DNA from: Coemansia sp. RSA 1804
Lineage: Eukaryota > Kickxellomycota > Kickxellomycetes > Kickxellales > Kickxellaceae
Assembly (NCBI GenBank): GCA_027578815.1
Contig: JANBTH010000216.1
Location: 1-26,126 of the forward strand
Direction of reading: 5' to 3'
DNA length: 26,126 nt
The notes below the pieces were generated by a model, which worked only from the letters and a program-made list of their open reading frames with translations, made no database searches and was not told the DNA's origin. The translations under genes were made by a program, and so were the position numbers. This document shows positions 17,473 to 26,126 of this stretch, piece by piece. Position 1 is the stretch's first letter. Each line of letters begins with the position of its first letter.

Positions 17473-20172
17473 ATGTCGTTTTTCCGCCTGAAGGATCTGA
17501 TTCGCGCTGTGAGGGTGTGCAAGACAGCGGCAGATGAGCGCAATGTCATTCGCCGGGAATCAGCAGCCATCCGCACATCCTTCAAGGAGAACAACTCACA
17601 GGATGCGCGGTACGTGAATGTGCAAAAGCTCCTCTACATCTACTTGCTTGGCTTTCCAGTGCAGTTCGGGCAGCTCGAGTGTCTCAAGCTTGCTGCCAGC
17701 CCCCGGTTCTCGGACAAGCGTGTGGGATACCTTGGCGCCACGCTGTTCCTCGACGAAAAGCAGGAGATCCTGACGCTTCTGACAAACTCCCTGAAAAGCG
17801 ATATGAACAACCCCGATGACTATATTGTTGGGCTCGCTCTGACGACGTTGTCGTGCGTAGCGTCAACCGAGGTTGCCAATGACCTTATGGACGAGGTGCA
17901 GCGGCTGATGGACTCGTCGAGGTCGTATATCCGCAAGAAGGCGGCGCTTGCTGCTGTGCGCGTCGTGCGTCGCGATCCAGAGCTGTGCTTGCCGTTTTTG
18001 GAGCGTGCCAGCGCACTGGTTGGCAACAAGCACCACGGCGTGCAGCTGGCTGCCGTTGCGCTGCTTACCGAGCTGTGCAACCACAGCCAGGAGGCGCTTG
18101 ACGAGGGGCGCAGACTCGTGCCTGTTCTTGTGCGCCAGCTGCGGGTGCTGCTCAATTTCGAGTCGTCCAGCGAGTACGAGGTGTCGAGCTTCAGCGACCC
18201 GTTCTTGCAAGTGGCCATCCTGCGTCTTATGCGAGTGGTTGCGCGCGGTCTGCAGGAGGCAGCAGACGGGCTTAACGATGTGCTGACGCATGTTGCATCG
18301 AGAACCGACTGGTACAAAAACGCAGGCGCGGCGATTATCTACGAGTGCGCGGTTACTGCGCTTGCGATCCCGTCCGAGCAGCCGCTGCGAGTGCTCGCCA
18401 TTAATCTTCTTGGCCAGTTCCTGTCGTACAAGGACAACAATGTGCGGTATGTTGCTCTAGCCACACTGTCTGCTGCTGTCATCACCGAGGCGCCATCGGT
18501 CCAAAGGCACCGCGCAACGGTTGTGCAGTGCATGCGCGACAACGACATTAGCATTCGGCGCCGGGCGCTGGATCTTAGCTTTGCGCTGATCAACGCCCAG
18601 AACGTCAAGCCCATGGTTACCGACATTCTTCGCGTCTTGCCTGTTGCCGATATGGAGTTCAGATCGTCCATGGTCTACCGTCTGTGTGCTGCCATTACGC
18701 TTTTTGGAGACTCGCTTGAGTGGCGCGTTGAGCGGATGCTCCGAGTGCTTAGCATGGGAGGCAACTATGTCAATATGCGCGACATGTTCAAGTTCATTCG
18801 TTCTATTGCTCTTGAGGCTGACGAAACTATGCAACGCCGCGTAGTGCGCAACTGCTTTGCTCTTCTGGAGCGCGACATCTCTCAAGACAAGATGGTCTTT
18901 GCTGGCGTGTGGATTGTTGGCGAGTACGCAGATCTCCTGGTTGCTGGCTCAGAGCAGCTGCGTGCAGAGCCTGAGGTCTCTAGCACACCAACAAGGGATT
19001 CAAGCGCTGGGCTCGATGCCGATGATCTGGATATTCTCGGCGCGCTTGGCAAGCCAATACAAGACAAGAGCACTGTGATTGCCGATGACATGTTGCAAAG
19101 CAATTCTCAGTCGGTTGAAATGATTGCAGTCGATGAGGAGCTGCCCGAGGCTACTCCTGAGCCTTCAGCCATTGTATCTCTTTTGGATAAGATCCTAAAG
19201 GCACGCATTGTCTCGAAAACAAACAAGAATCTCGCACTCACTGCTCTGGTCAAGCTGCCTGGAAGGTTTGCCAATCAGCCATCAATCGTGTCCGATATCC
19301 GTTCGATCCTTTCGCGGTACGAGAGCTCGATGGACTGCGAGCTGCAGTCCCGCGCAACAGAGTTTGACAAGCTTCTTAGCAAGGAGCTCGAGAATGTGCG
19401 CGCCGGCGTAGTTGAGCGGATGCCTGCTCCCGAATACAACGATGTGCCCTACGAGGAGTATGTGCTGAATCCAACAGCGATGCGCATGAAGGCGCTGACC
19501 GTCATCAGGCGCCCGGCTATCCAGCCCGCTGATCTTATTGGCGACACTGCTGCTTCTGCCGAGGCTGAGGCCCGGAGAGCGGCAGAAACAAACAAGCAGT
19601 CGGTGATGTCTGATCTCCTGAACCTGATGGACGATGCGCCCTCTGCAGCAGCAGCCCCAGGGTCGCCGCAATCGCCTGCCCAAACGCAGCAGCACACAGC
19701 TCAGCCGTCCTCGACGCCGGCTAATGCGCTGGCCGATCTGTTTGGCGCCGCATCTATTTCGCCAGCTGCAAGCATCTCGCCCGGGTCAGAGACAGCGGTA
19801 AACTTCTCTTCGGCTGATTTGGACAAGGAGTACGAGGTCTATAATAGCAACGGACTACGTATAACACTGACGCCATCCAAGAAACAAAAGGCCCCAACGG
19901 TGGTAGATATACTGGCGACATTCTACAACAACAGCGAAATGGCCATTTCGGATCTCAACTTTCTGGTGGCTGTGCCGAAATCGCAGAAGCTGCAGATCCT
20001 GCCGCCCTCGGGTCAGCATGTGAGCTCCGGATCAACGGTCACGCAGCAAGTCAAAGTAGCAAACCCTTCAAAGTCCGCTCTCCGACTTCGCATGAAACTG
20101 GCATTTACGACTGACGGTCAAAAGGTCGAAAACATGTTTGATTATAGTGGGTTTCCATCGTCTGTTGTGTAG
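17473..20172 (+). CDS. APL4: AP-1 complex gamma-adaptin large subunit
   Basis: Gamma-adaptin is a large subunit of the AP-1 clathrin adaptor, sorting cargo between trans-Golgi and endosomes. I chose ATG 17473 because MSFFRLKDLIRAVR matches the family N-terminus; the frame runs on upstream for 70 codons to another ATG (17263), but that part has no family character. The product is 899 residues. The armadillo-like trunk (1 to about 630) shows ERNVIRRESAAIR, GQLECLKL (66-73), DKRVGYLG (81-88), YIRKKAALAAVRVVRR, SFSDPFLQVAILRLMR, RVLAINLLG, NVRYVAL and VQRHRATVVQC. The hinge (about 640-775) has an imperfect clathrin-box-like LLNLMD at 715-720 and Ala/Pro/Gln-rich sequence. The gamma-ear domain (about 780-899) ends MFDYSGFPSSVV, with VVDILATFYNNS and VPKSQKLQILPPSG. 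Length is normal for the family. Single exon. Confidence 0.96.
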   Translation: MSFFRLKDLIRAVRVCKTAADERNVIRRESAAIRTSFKENNSQDARYVNVQKLLYIYLLGFPVQFGQLECLKLAASPRFSDKRVGYLGATLFLDEKQEILTLLTNSLKSDMNNPDDYIVGLALTTLSCVASTEVANDLMDEVQRLMDSSRSYIRKKAALAAVRVVRRDPELCLPFLERASALVGNKHHGVQLAAVALLTELCNHSQEALDEGRRLVPVLVRQLRVLLNFESSSEYEVSSFSDPFLQVAILRLMRVVARGLQEAADGLNDVLTHVASRTDWYKNAGAAIIYECAVTALAIPSEQPLRVLAINLLGQFLSYKDNNVRYVALATLSAAVITEAPSVQRHRATVVQCMRDNDISIRRRALDLSFALINAQNVKPMVTDILRVLPVADMEFRSSMVYRLCAAITLFGDSLEWRVERMLRVLSMGGNYVNMRDMFKFIRSIALEADETMQRRVVRNCFALLERDISQDKMVFAGVWIVGEYADLLVAGSEQLRAEPEVSSTPTRDSSAGLDADDLDILGALGKPIQDKSTVIADDMLQSNSQSVEMIAVDEELPEATPEPSAIVSLLDKILKARIVSKTNKNLALTALVKLPGRFANQPSIVSDIRSILSRYESSMDCELQSRATEFDKLLSKELENVRAGVVERMPAPEYNDVPYEEYVLNPTAMRMKALTVIRRPAIQPADLIGDTAASAEAEARRAAETNKQSVMSDLLNLMDDAPSAAAAPGSPQSPAQTQQHTAQPSSTPANALADLFGAASISPAASISPGSETAVNFSSADLDKEYEVYNSNGLRITLTPSKKQKAPTVVDILATFYNNSEMAISDLNFLVAVPKSQKLQILPPSGQHVSSGSTVTQQVKVANPSKSALRLRMKLAFTTDGQKVENMFDYSGFPSSVV

Positions 20173-20480
20173 TTTTCTTCTTTAATAGCGGCACTCCTTA
20201 TTTCTACTCTGCAGTTCCATTTGCCATACATTTCTAGCATTACCACTACGTGTATTCTGACTGTGTGTATGTTGCACCTTTCTAGCACTTTATCTTGCCG
20301 TTAGAGACGGGTTAGAGCTGCAACCCATAAATAGCCTTCATGTAAATGTGCTAATTTTACTTACTATTCTTGCTGGCGTTGCCAGGAAGATAGACATGTT
20401 TGTTTGTCCATACGATATTCTGTTGTTTTTGTATTCTCGCTTGTCTTCATCGACTGTATTATACATCCAGCGCACGAAAT
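20173..20480. other. Intergenic region AP-1 gamma/PAP2
   Basis: About 300 bases hold the AP-1 3' end and the promoter of the next gene. A small hairpin-like GGGTT...AACCC lies at about 20309-20326, followed by CATAAATAG. No further gene or RNA was recognised. Confidence 0.5.
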
Positions 20481-21233
20481 ATGAAAGAGAAGAAGGAAAC
20501 CGCGAATCCGCCGGAGAAATGGACGGCGATTTTGCGGGTCTTTGACTTTGTATGTCACACCATCTAGCATGCAACAATACCAAGACGCTTTCTTTGCAAA
20601 ATTAAGGAAATAAATACAACAGCAGTTGGCTAACATATCAGCATGTCCTTTTATCTCTATCTTCTCTCCTCTGTTGAACTTGGGTAAAAACAATTACAGC
20701 AACACATGTAGACTCGCGAATGGACAATATCCGCAACCGCAGTCGCCTTGACGCACTACCGCAATGCACTTGTGGTATACTTTATTGCCGGTGCGTGTGC
20801 CTGCGCATTTGCTGCCAAGATCCTCAAGGTTCTTATCCGACAGCAGCGACCATCGTCGGTTCAGTCGTGTCAGAAGGAATCCTACGGCATGCCATCAACG
20901 CATTCTGCCGCTATGACCTACTACAGCGTTTCTATATCCTATATCGTGCTTGGTGGCGGCCTTGCGGATGAAAATGGCTATGTGCGGAGAGACGGGTCGC
21001 CAGCCACAAGTAAGCGTATATTCCAAGCCATTGTTGTCGTTTTGGTCTCTGCGGTTGGTCTATTAGCAGCATTGTCCCGAGCACTCAATGGACACCATTC
21101 TATGAGCCAGGTGCTTGCTGGTGTCTGTCTGGGCGTTGTCTTTGCTTCTGCGTGGTGGTATCTGCGCAGTCTTCTTATCCTTCCTATAGATAAAGCCATC
21201 GAGCTTCTTACCACAATCCCGCACCATGTTTGA
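20481..21233 (+). CDS. PAP2-superfamily lipid phosphatase, dolichyldiphosphatase-like (exons 20481-20549, 20712-21233)
   Basis: PAP2 phosphatases dephosphorylate lipid phosphates or diphosphates at membranes; dolichyldiphosphatases (Cax4/DOLPP1) recycle dolichyl-PP in the ER. The joined protein is 196 residues. The ATG at 20481 starts a 23-codon exon (ending ILRVFDF), and exon 2 begins TREWTISATAVALTHYRNAL. Motif 1 is K62-x6-R69P70 (KVLIRQQRP), motif 2 YGMPSTHS (81-88), and motif 3 S145R146-x5-H152. After His152 the canonical HxxxD aspartate is Gln156, as I recall for dolichyldiphosphatases. About four hydrophobic segments are visible (roughly 41-58, 90-107, 126-144, 157-175). The start exon is inferred: exon 2 alone lacks an ATG before motif 1. 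Substrate is uncertain, since it is shorter than typical Cax4. AATAAA lies 13 bases past the stop. Confidence 0.85.
20550..20711 (+). other. Intron of the PAP2 gene (162 bases)
   Basis: The donor is GTATGT after GACTTT (phase 0), and the acceptor is ATGTAG ending at 20711. A GCTAAC branch-like motif lies near 20629-20634 and a pyrimidine tract at 20644-20678. Another acceptor (CCGCAG, ending 20742) is out of phase with exon 1 and would give a stop, so 20711 is preferred. Confidence 0.7.
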
Positions 21234-21246
21234 AAAGGCGGCAACA

Positions 21247-21252
21247 AATAAA
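21247..21252 (+). terminator. Candidate polyadenylation signal of the PAP2 gene
   Basis: AATAAA lies 13 bases after the PAP2 stop and about 140 bases before the convergent RasGEF stop. Confidence 0.4.
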
Positions 21253-21391
21253 CACAGTTCTTGTTATACAATGCGGTTGATGGTGTACATTTCTAGAGTA
21301 AGAAAAAACGGACAAAGAAAGACAAGGAGCTAGATGTTATATCTTGAAAGGTAAAAGTGTTTTAAAACAAAGTGTTACATCCCATTTTAAT

Positions 21392-24300
21392 TCAGCGCTT
21401 GAGGCTAGTTGACGGCTCAATCCACTTGCTGAGCATGAAAAGTCGCTGTTCAAGCTCCTGGTTGTCCTTCAGATCGGCAAAATCCCAGTCAATTGATGTG
21501 TCAAAGAACGATGTGGGTGTCTGGCTCTTCTGCAAGGATGGAATCTGATACAGCGGGTATCCGTATGGTGCCTGTTCGATGCTCTCAGATATGCCCTCTG
21601 ACGGAGTACGCGATGCAGAAGAGTCCGTACGTGTGCGTGCAAATGGTGAAGAGTATGACGTAGCTGGACGAATTAGTGTCGGATCGTCAGTGACAATATC
21701 TTCAATCACAGAGTAGATATCGTTGACCTGTGCCTTGAGGTTGCGGACTGCGCTATGTATTTGTTGCTGCAGCGTAACATCGGCAGCATATGGATATTTT
21801 GTGCGTTGTGCGAGATGCAGCTCCCGAAACATTGTCGTAATAAGGCGGAACTTTTGCATGTTGAGCAGCGACTGAGCCTGGTTAACGTTTGATATCGCAG
21901 CCGAGTCGCAGCGCACTTGTCTGCGGGTGGACGGCCTGTCAGACGGAAGCTGGGGCATAAACTGGCTGTTTGCGCTGCCCTCCAGTCCAGTTGGGTTGCG
22001 CGAACGCATCTTTTGGTATTCCTCGGAATACGACGCGTTTGCCTGGTCTGCATGAAACAGATCAGTCATATGCACGGCAATAAACGGAACAAGAGGAAGA
22101 GGCACACCGTTAGCTGCCATCTGGCCTTGCTTGGATCCCATGCCGCCTTTGCTGCTAAACACCCCGCTGCTTCCATTCGAGGTGCTGCGAGCTCTGCGAT
22201 TGCGCGAGTCGCTTGGCTCAATGCTTTCTGCTGTGCTCTTGCCAATGCTGCTGGTGGAAACCACGGTCGATCCAGTAAACGCTGAGGAGCCCGATTTGCT
22301 GCTTCCTGAAGACATGTGTCCAGCACTCCCACGCCCGCTCTTTGACGACGAATATGCAGGAACCGAGCTATGACTGCTGATAGAGCTTCCAGAGCTGCCG
22401 TGTTTGCTCACGGCGCCGTCTCCAGGATTAGTGGCACTTGGGTCAAAGTACATGAACGAGGCCGCACGGATGTGGATTGCATAAGTGATGCAGACACAAT
22501 CCTGCTCCGTCAATAGAGGTCCAGTGTTTTTCGCTACCGACACAGAACTTGGGGCATTCGACTTTTTCCGCGAGTGCGACTTTCCATCATCTCCATTGCT
22601 GCCGCCAAAAAAGGCGCCATGTACAAAATGACCAAATCCACTGCCTGAGCTGCTCAGGGAATGTCCATTAGAAGAGCTGTTGAAAGAAGAGCCGCCTGAA
22701 ATGTTGGGATGGGCATGAGCAGTAGACATAGCAACTAGGTCTTTTGCACGCGCTATCTTTAGTTGTTCGGCTATTAGGCTAAATATCTCTTCATCGGGCC
22801 CTGAAGCCCCGGTCAGTGCCGCCTTTAGAGACTCTCTGTACGTACGGAAGTTCATGCGCGATTGCAATACCTCCAGTATTTGAGCCACAATATCCTTCAT
22901 CAGCTCTGGCACAAGTGCCCATGTCTCGTGCAGCCGCCTCACAGCCGAGTTGTCAAGAGCAATGACAATTTCAAACGCACCATAGTAGTTGCGCCGCGCC
23001 AAGCAGTGAAGCGCAACATGAATAAGCTGCTTGACGACAAGCGCACGTGCAGCACTAGTCGGCTCCGAAAGAACGGACAGGACAGTCCAGTATGTAGCCT
23101 GGTTGAACCACGAGGTCATGGCTGTCAGGTTAGGAACAGGGTTGCTTGCGCTGACTTGGCCCTGTTGTGTTTGCGGAACCCCGGCTAAGGCGGATGCCAA
23201 GTTATGCGAATCTGCTGTAACAGCGCCCTGCATTGTGTGCAAAATCGTCTCCAGGTTTCCAACGCGGCCTTTCAGTGAGAACTCCGTTGCACTTATCCGC
23301 GAGAACAGCTCGTGCTCCAGGAGAGTGAGCTGCTCGGCAAAGGTGGCTGGATCAATACCAACAAGATTTATGCGGTATGGATTGCGGTTCGCAATGGTGT
23401 AGTTTAAAAGCGTACGACCAACCGGCGTCTGTGGAGTAGGAACCCCGGATTTCGCTAGTGCCTCCATAACGAGCAGTCCAAAGTCGCTCGCATACATGTT
23501 TCCATTAGGAATACGCAACCCGTGCTCGTCGACATCGCCACCAGCCGCCAGATCCGCTGCATTGGGGATAATCGAATGGTTGTCGCTACGCTGGGATATG
23601 CGCACAGAGCCGCTGTTATATCCACCAAACGCCTCTGCGTCTACGCTGTTTCCAGCTGCCTCGTGCATATTCCTGACATTGGTGCTGCTGTTCTTGCTTG
23701 ACCGCGACTGGAATAGGGACCGGAAATAAGAAGTAGAACTTTTCTTGACAGTCTGTGGGCGGGATGAAGAAGTCGGGACGGGAACAGGGAATCCACTCCC
23801 AACCTCAGTTGCATGACGCAAAGAGGCACCATTCCCGCCAGCATCTGCATAAAGCTGGTAGTTTGGCTGGTAGCCATGGCCGTCGGTTTCTCGCTGGATC
23901 GGCATCGCTGTATCGTGTACTCCGTATACGCTTCCAGCCAAACGTTCTGGTCTTAAATGTGACTCAGCAGATACGGAAGCTGCATTGGGACCACTCTTTT
24001 TGCCTCCAGACAGATGCAAGTCGATGGCAGACCTCGCAGACTCGGCAGTTGGCGTTGGCATGCAAGAGCTACGGATGCTTGACGCCTGGGAAGGGACAAT
24101 CGTTGTCTGTGCTGTTGTTGGGCGAGCGGACGGGCCAACAAAGGCCGGCATCTCCACTGCAAGCAATCTGCCTGAAGACAGCTTCTGACGAATAGCATTT
24201 ACAAAATCGGCACGACCAGGTTGCTTCTGAATGTGAGAAAGAAACAGCAGCAAAAGTCTTGTGAGACGATGGTGCAATCTGAAATCGTAAGGATGGAACT

Positions 24301-25939
24301 TTATCCAGTACTTTATGATGTTCATTACACGCAGCTGTATAATGGCGCCGTCGTTTCTAACCAGCAGGGGAAGCTTCTTGGAAAGAGCATCCGCAGCTGG
24401 AGCAGCCGACGACTGCGATGATTTTGTGGACGCGGCATTAGGTGTCGTCGCTGTCACGTCATTATTGGTATTGCTGCTGCCAGCCTTGGCATTGGGCCCT
24501 CCTAATGTCGCAATATTGGCATTATTGGATTTGCTTCGCCAGCCGTTAATAGTCAGATACTTACAGTCGCTCTCACTGGCGCTGCCAGTTTCCTCCACTT
24601 CTGAGCCTTCAGCATCGTTGCCAGCATCGCCATTATCAAAGCAATTGAGGTAGCGCACAATTATCAGCCTCATGACATCAAGCGGGTGGGCGAAAAACCG
24701 ATACGAGTTCAAAAAGTCGGTCAGGAGGTCTGAGTCGACATTGCCCTCGGGCGACGCCAAACGGTTGACAAGCACACGCAATGAGACGCACTTGACACTG
24801 CGTGTAATAAGCCCGGATTCAGTCTTCATAGTCACGTCAGCCAGCTGGTTAGTGAAAGAGTGAGCATGAACATTTGCTGACGAGCTCGACTGTGGTGTCC
24901 GCGAACCAAATCCAGATGAAACAATAGTGGGCTCGCTGGCATCCGAAGACGAGTGGGTGAGCGCTGGCGGATGCTGGACCGAAAAGCCGTTGTACGACAC
25001 ATGTTGGCGCACACCGTTGCCATTACCTGACGGTGTCTCCGGACGACCCATCAGACGCAATTGCGAAGAAACCGAGCCCTTGCGCCCAGAGCTCCGCGAC
25101 GACGATGGCTTCTGACCAGCGACACTGGCAATCGTGCTGGACGAGCCGGTGCGCTCCAGGCCGTGGTGGCGACCCAGGCCATTCGCCTTGTCTCGGGGAG
25201 GATCCGAGCTATCGAGGGGGGCGATATGCACATCATAAGACACCTCGTCGGAGCAGTTGTCATCATTTAGTGGCCACCACATACCTGGACCAGAGGATGA
25301 GACATGATCGGCGCCCTGCTTGGTGCCCTTTGCATTCCTAGATGCGCCGATGATGTCAGATAGCGTGTCCAGCCAATCACCGCCGGGGCCGCTAGGGGGC
25401 ATTGAGAAACTGCTACGCCTAATGTTCGACTTTTGGAGGAATTCGACGGAGCCCTTGTCAACAGGCTGCACATCCATCATGTCAATAAAGGCTGGGTTGA
25501 GGTGCTTGATCGCCGAACCGCCGCGCTCCATAGTGATGAGCAGAGGGCCGATCCTGCGGATTCCGCCATGGGAGCCTTGCTGAAGAAGCACGGACATGCA
25601 TCGCGACTGCTGCCTGACTGCATTTGAAAACAAACTATTGCGACCAAGAACATTGTCAGCAACATCGCGGCCCTTCATCTGCTCTGCCGCGGCAGCTGTG
25701 TGTGGCCTAGGTATCGGCATCTGCGTCGGCAACAACTCTTCCAAAGCTGTTTTACGCCTGGCGGCCCCTGAGCTGCTAAAGGACGAGGCAGACGTGCTTT
25801 TTGAAAAACGTGGTGGCTGCAGCCGGGCTGATTTGGATATGTAGTTATACCCATGCTCGTGAGCAAGCTCCTCAGAGGCACGGCCTTCTACAATTGACAA
25901 ATCCAGAATCGGATGTTTGGGGAAGAACATGGAAGACAT
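21392..25939 (-). CDS. Ras guanine-nucleotide exchange factor (REM + RasGEF/CDC25-homology domain)
   Basis: RasGEFs load Ras-family GTPases with GTP at membranes. The start is ATG 25937-25939 (MSSMFFPKHPILD), giving 1515 residues; the frame continues 23 codons upstream but opens with TTG and is hydrophobic by A/T bias. Residues 1-385 are mostly Ser/Gly-rich. The REM domain (about 387-577) starts VLVNRLASPEG and LLTDFLNSYRFFAHP, is broken by a roughly 90-residue loop, and resumes QLRVMNIIKYWIKFHPYDF. The catalytic CDC25 domain spans about 857-1407: NLVGIDPATFAEQLTLLEHE, MTSWFNQATYWTV, RALVVKQLIHVALHC, NYYGAFEIVIALDNSAVRRL, NFRTYRESLKAAL, then a long insertion (about 1043-1279) before PLPLVPFIAVHMTDLFHAD, and QKFRLITTMFRELHLAQ. 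No SH3 or membrane domain is seen. One exon. Its paralogue group (Cdc25, Bud5, Lte1-like) cannot be assigned by eye. Confidence 0.93.
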   Translation of the reverse strand: MSSMFFPKHPILDLSIVEGRASEELAHEHGYNYISKSARLQPPRFSKSTSASSFSSSGAARRKTALEELLPTQMPIPRPHTAAAAEQMKGRDVADNVLGRNSLFSNAVRQQSRCMSVLLQQGSHGGIRRIGPLLITMERGGSAIKHLNPAFIDMMDVQPVDKGSVEFLQKSNIRRSSFSMPPSGPGGDWLDTLSDIIGASRNAKGTKQGADHVSSSGPGMWWPLNDDNCSDEVSYDVHIAPLDSSDPPRDKANGLGRHHGLERTGSSSTIASVAGQKPSSSRSSGRKGSVSSQLRLMGRPETPSGNGNGVRQHVSYNGFSVQHPPALTHSSSDASEPTIVSSGFGSRTPQSSSSANVHAHSFTNQLADVTMKTESGLITRSVKCVSLRVLVNRLASPEGNVDSDLLTDFLNSYRFFAHPLDVMRLIIVRYLNCFDNGDAGNDAEGSEVEETGSASESDCKYLTINGWRSKSNNANIATLGGPNAKAGSSNTNNDVTATTPNAASTKSSQSSAAPAADALSKKLPLLVRNDGAIIQLRVMNIIKYWIKFHPYDFRLHHRLTRLLLLFLSHIQKQPGRADFVNAIRQKLSSGRLLAVEMPAFVGPSARPTTAQTTIVPSQASSIRSSCMPTPTAESARSAIDLHLSGGKKSGPNAASVSAESHLRPERLAGSVYGVHDTAMPIQRETDGHGYQPNYQLYADAGGNGASLRHATEVGSGFPVPVPTSSSRPQTVKKSSTSYFRSLFQSRSSKNSSTNVRNMHEAAGNSVDAEAFGGYNSGSVRISQRSDNHSIIPNAADLAAGGDVDEHGLRIPNGNMYASDFGLLVMEALAKSGVPTPQTPVGRTLLNYTIANRNPYRINLVGIDPATFAEQLTLLEHELFSRISATEFSLKGRVGNLETILHTMQGAVTADSHNLASALAGVPQTQQGQVSASNPVPNLTAMTSWFNQATYWTVLSVLSEPTSAARALVVKQLIHVALHCLARRNYYGAFEIVIALDNSAVRRLHETWALVPELMKDIVAQILEVLQSRMNFRTYRESLKAALTGASGPDEEIFSLIAEQLKIARAKDLVAMSTAHAHPNISGGSSFNSSSNGHSLSSSGSGFGHFVHGAFFGGSNGDDGKSHSRKKSNAPSSVSVAKNTGPLLTEQDCVCITYAIHIRAASFMYFDPSATNPGDGAVSKHGSSGSSISSHSSVPAYSSSKSGRGSAGHMSSGSSKSGSSAFTGSTVVSTSSIGKSTAESIEPSDSRNRRARSTSNGSSGVFSSKGGMGSKQGQMAANGVPLPLVPFIAVHMTDLFHADQANASYSEEYQKMRSRNPTGLEGSANSQFMPQLPSDRPSTRRQVRCDSAAISNVNQAQSLLNMQKFRLITTMFRELHLAQRTKYPYAADVTLQQQIHSAVRNLKAQVNDIYSVIEDIVTDDPTLIRPATSYSSPFARTRTDSSASRTPSEGISESIEQAPYGYPLYQIPSLQKSQTPTSFFDTSIDWDFADLKDNQELEQRLFMLSKWIEPSTSLKR

Positions 25940-26126
25940 GACAAGAAAATAAAAATAGCAAAAAAAGTAGGGACGCAAGCACAAAAACAAAAACAAAACA
26001 GAACACAAATATGTAGATCAAAACAAAATACGATTAGCAGAATATAGATATAAAGTGTAGTATGAAATATTCAGGGAAGCAAAATAAAATTAACGAAGGG
26101 GGAGGAACACGAACATGACTAGGAGA
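25940..26126 (-). promoter_or_regulatory. Upstream region of the RasGEF gene (partial)
   Basis: A-rich on the plus strand (repeated AAACAAAA units, so T-rich in the sense of the gene), running to the window edge. It is a normal fungal promoter or leader composition; no specific site was recognised. Confidence 0.4.

Noticed and set aside
24551..24564. Strong GTAAGTAT donor (minus strand) inside the RasGEF REM loop
   Set aside because: I found no downstream acceptor in matching phase before the REM domain resumes. The one phase-compatible TTAG gives an immediate stop at the junction, and the frame is open without splicing.
25940..26008. Hydrophobic 23-residue N-terminal extension of the RasGEF as a signal anchor
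   Set aside because: The extension starts at TTG, not ATG, and its composition follows the T-rich leader. The next ATG at 25939 is a normal start.
1..26126. CRISPR array, transposon, secondary-metabolite or defence cluster
   Set aside because: No direct-repeat array, transposase, terminal inverted repeats, or co-directional functionally linked genes were seen. The genes are unrelated fungal housekeeping genes.

Overview
The window is an ordinary stretch of fungal nuclear chromosome. The evidence is intron-bearing genes with GTAAGT/GTATGT donors and YAG acceptors, AATAAA-type 3' signals, AT-rich intergenic DNA around GC-rich coding sequence, and a set of eukaryote-specific housekeeping proteins (FAN1, Mediator 18, Msp1, an ING/PHD protein, AP-1 gamma-adaptin, a RasGEF). 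The few introns, the retained FAN1 and the ankyrin+DIL protein fit an early-diverging filamentous fungus. Kickxellomycotina (Coemansia/Linderina-like) is my best guess, but it is an inference from general impression, not from a search.

Layout, left to right. At 1-2119 (+) is the 3' part of FAN1, a DNA interstrand-crosslink repair nuclease, with one intron. It converges on MED18 (-, 2166-2855). After a 1.5 kb divergent spacer comes a LOG-family phosphoribohydrolase (+, 4358-4969), convergent with MSP1 (-, 5087-6247), the outer-mitochondrial-membrane AAA extractase. A 1.9 kb gene-poor, increasingly pyrimidine-rich spacer leads into an ankyrin-DIL protein (+, 8156-13477) whose two exons are split by an unusually long 1431-base intron. 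Two minus-strand genes follow: an ING-family PHD-finger protein (13736-14752) and an unrecognised disordered, proline-directed-site-rich protein (15057-16391). The latter shares a 1.08 kb divergent promoter, rich in G1/S-type CGCG boxes, with AP-1 gamma-adaptin (+, 17473-20172). Then comes a small two-exon PAP2/dolichyldiphosphatase-like phosphatase (+, 20481-21233), convergent with a 1515-residue RasGEF (-, 21392-25939).

The genes do not form a pathway or cluster. They are unrelated housekeeping and regulatory genes arranged in alternating convergent and divergent pairs. I found no mobile element, CRISPR array, rRNA or convincing tRNA, and no sign of a novel multi-gene system. The points most worth a second look are: a roughly 236-residue low-complexity insertion inside the RasGEF catalytic domain; the cluster of MCB/E2F-like sites in front of the unrecognised gene, which may be a Whi5/Nrm1-type G1/S repressor; the 1.4 kb intron that separates the ankyrin and DIL halves; and an ambiguous terminal intron that could make FAN1 and MED18 overlap.
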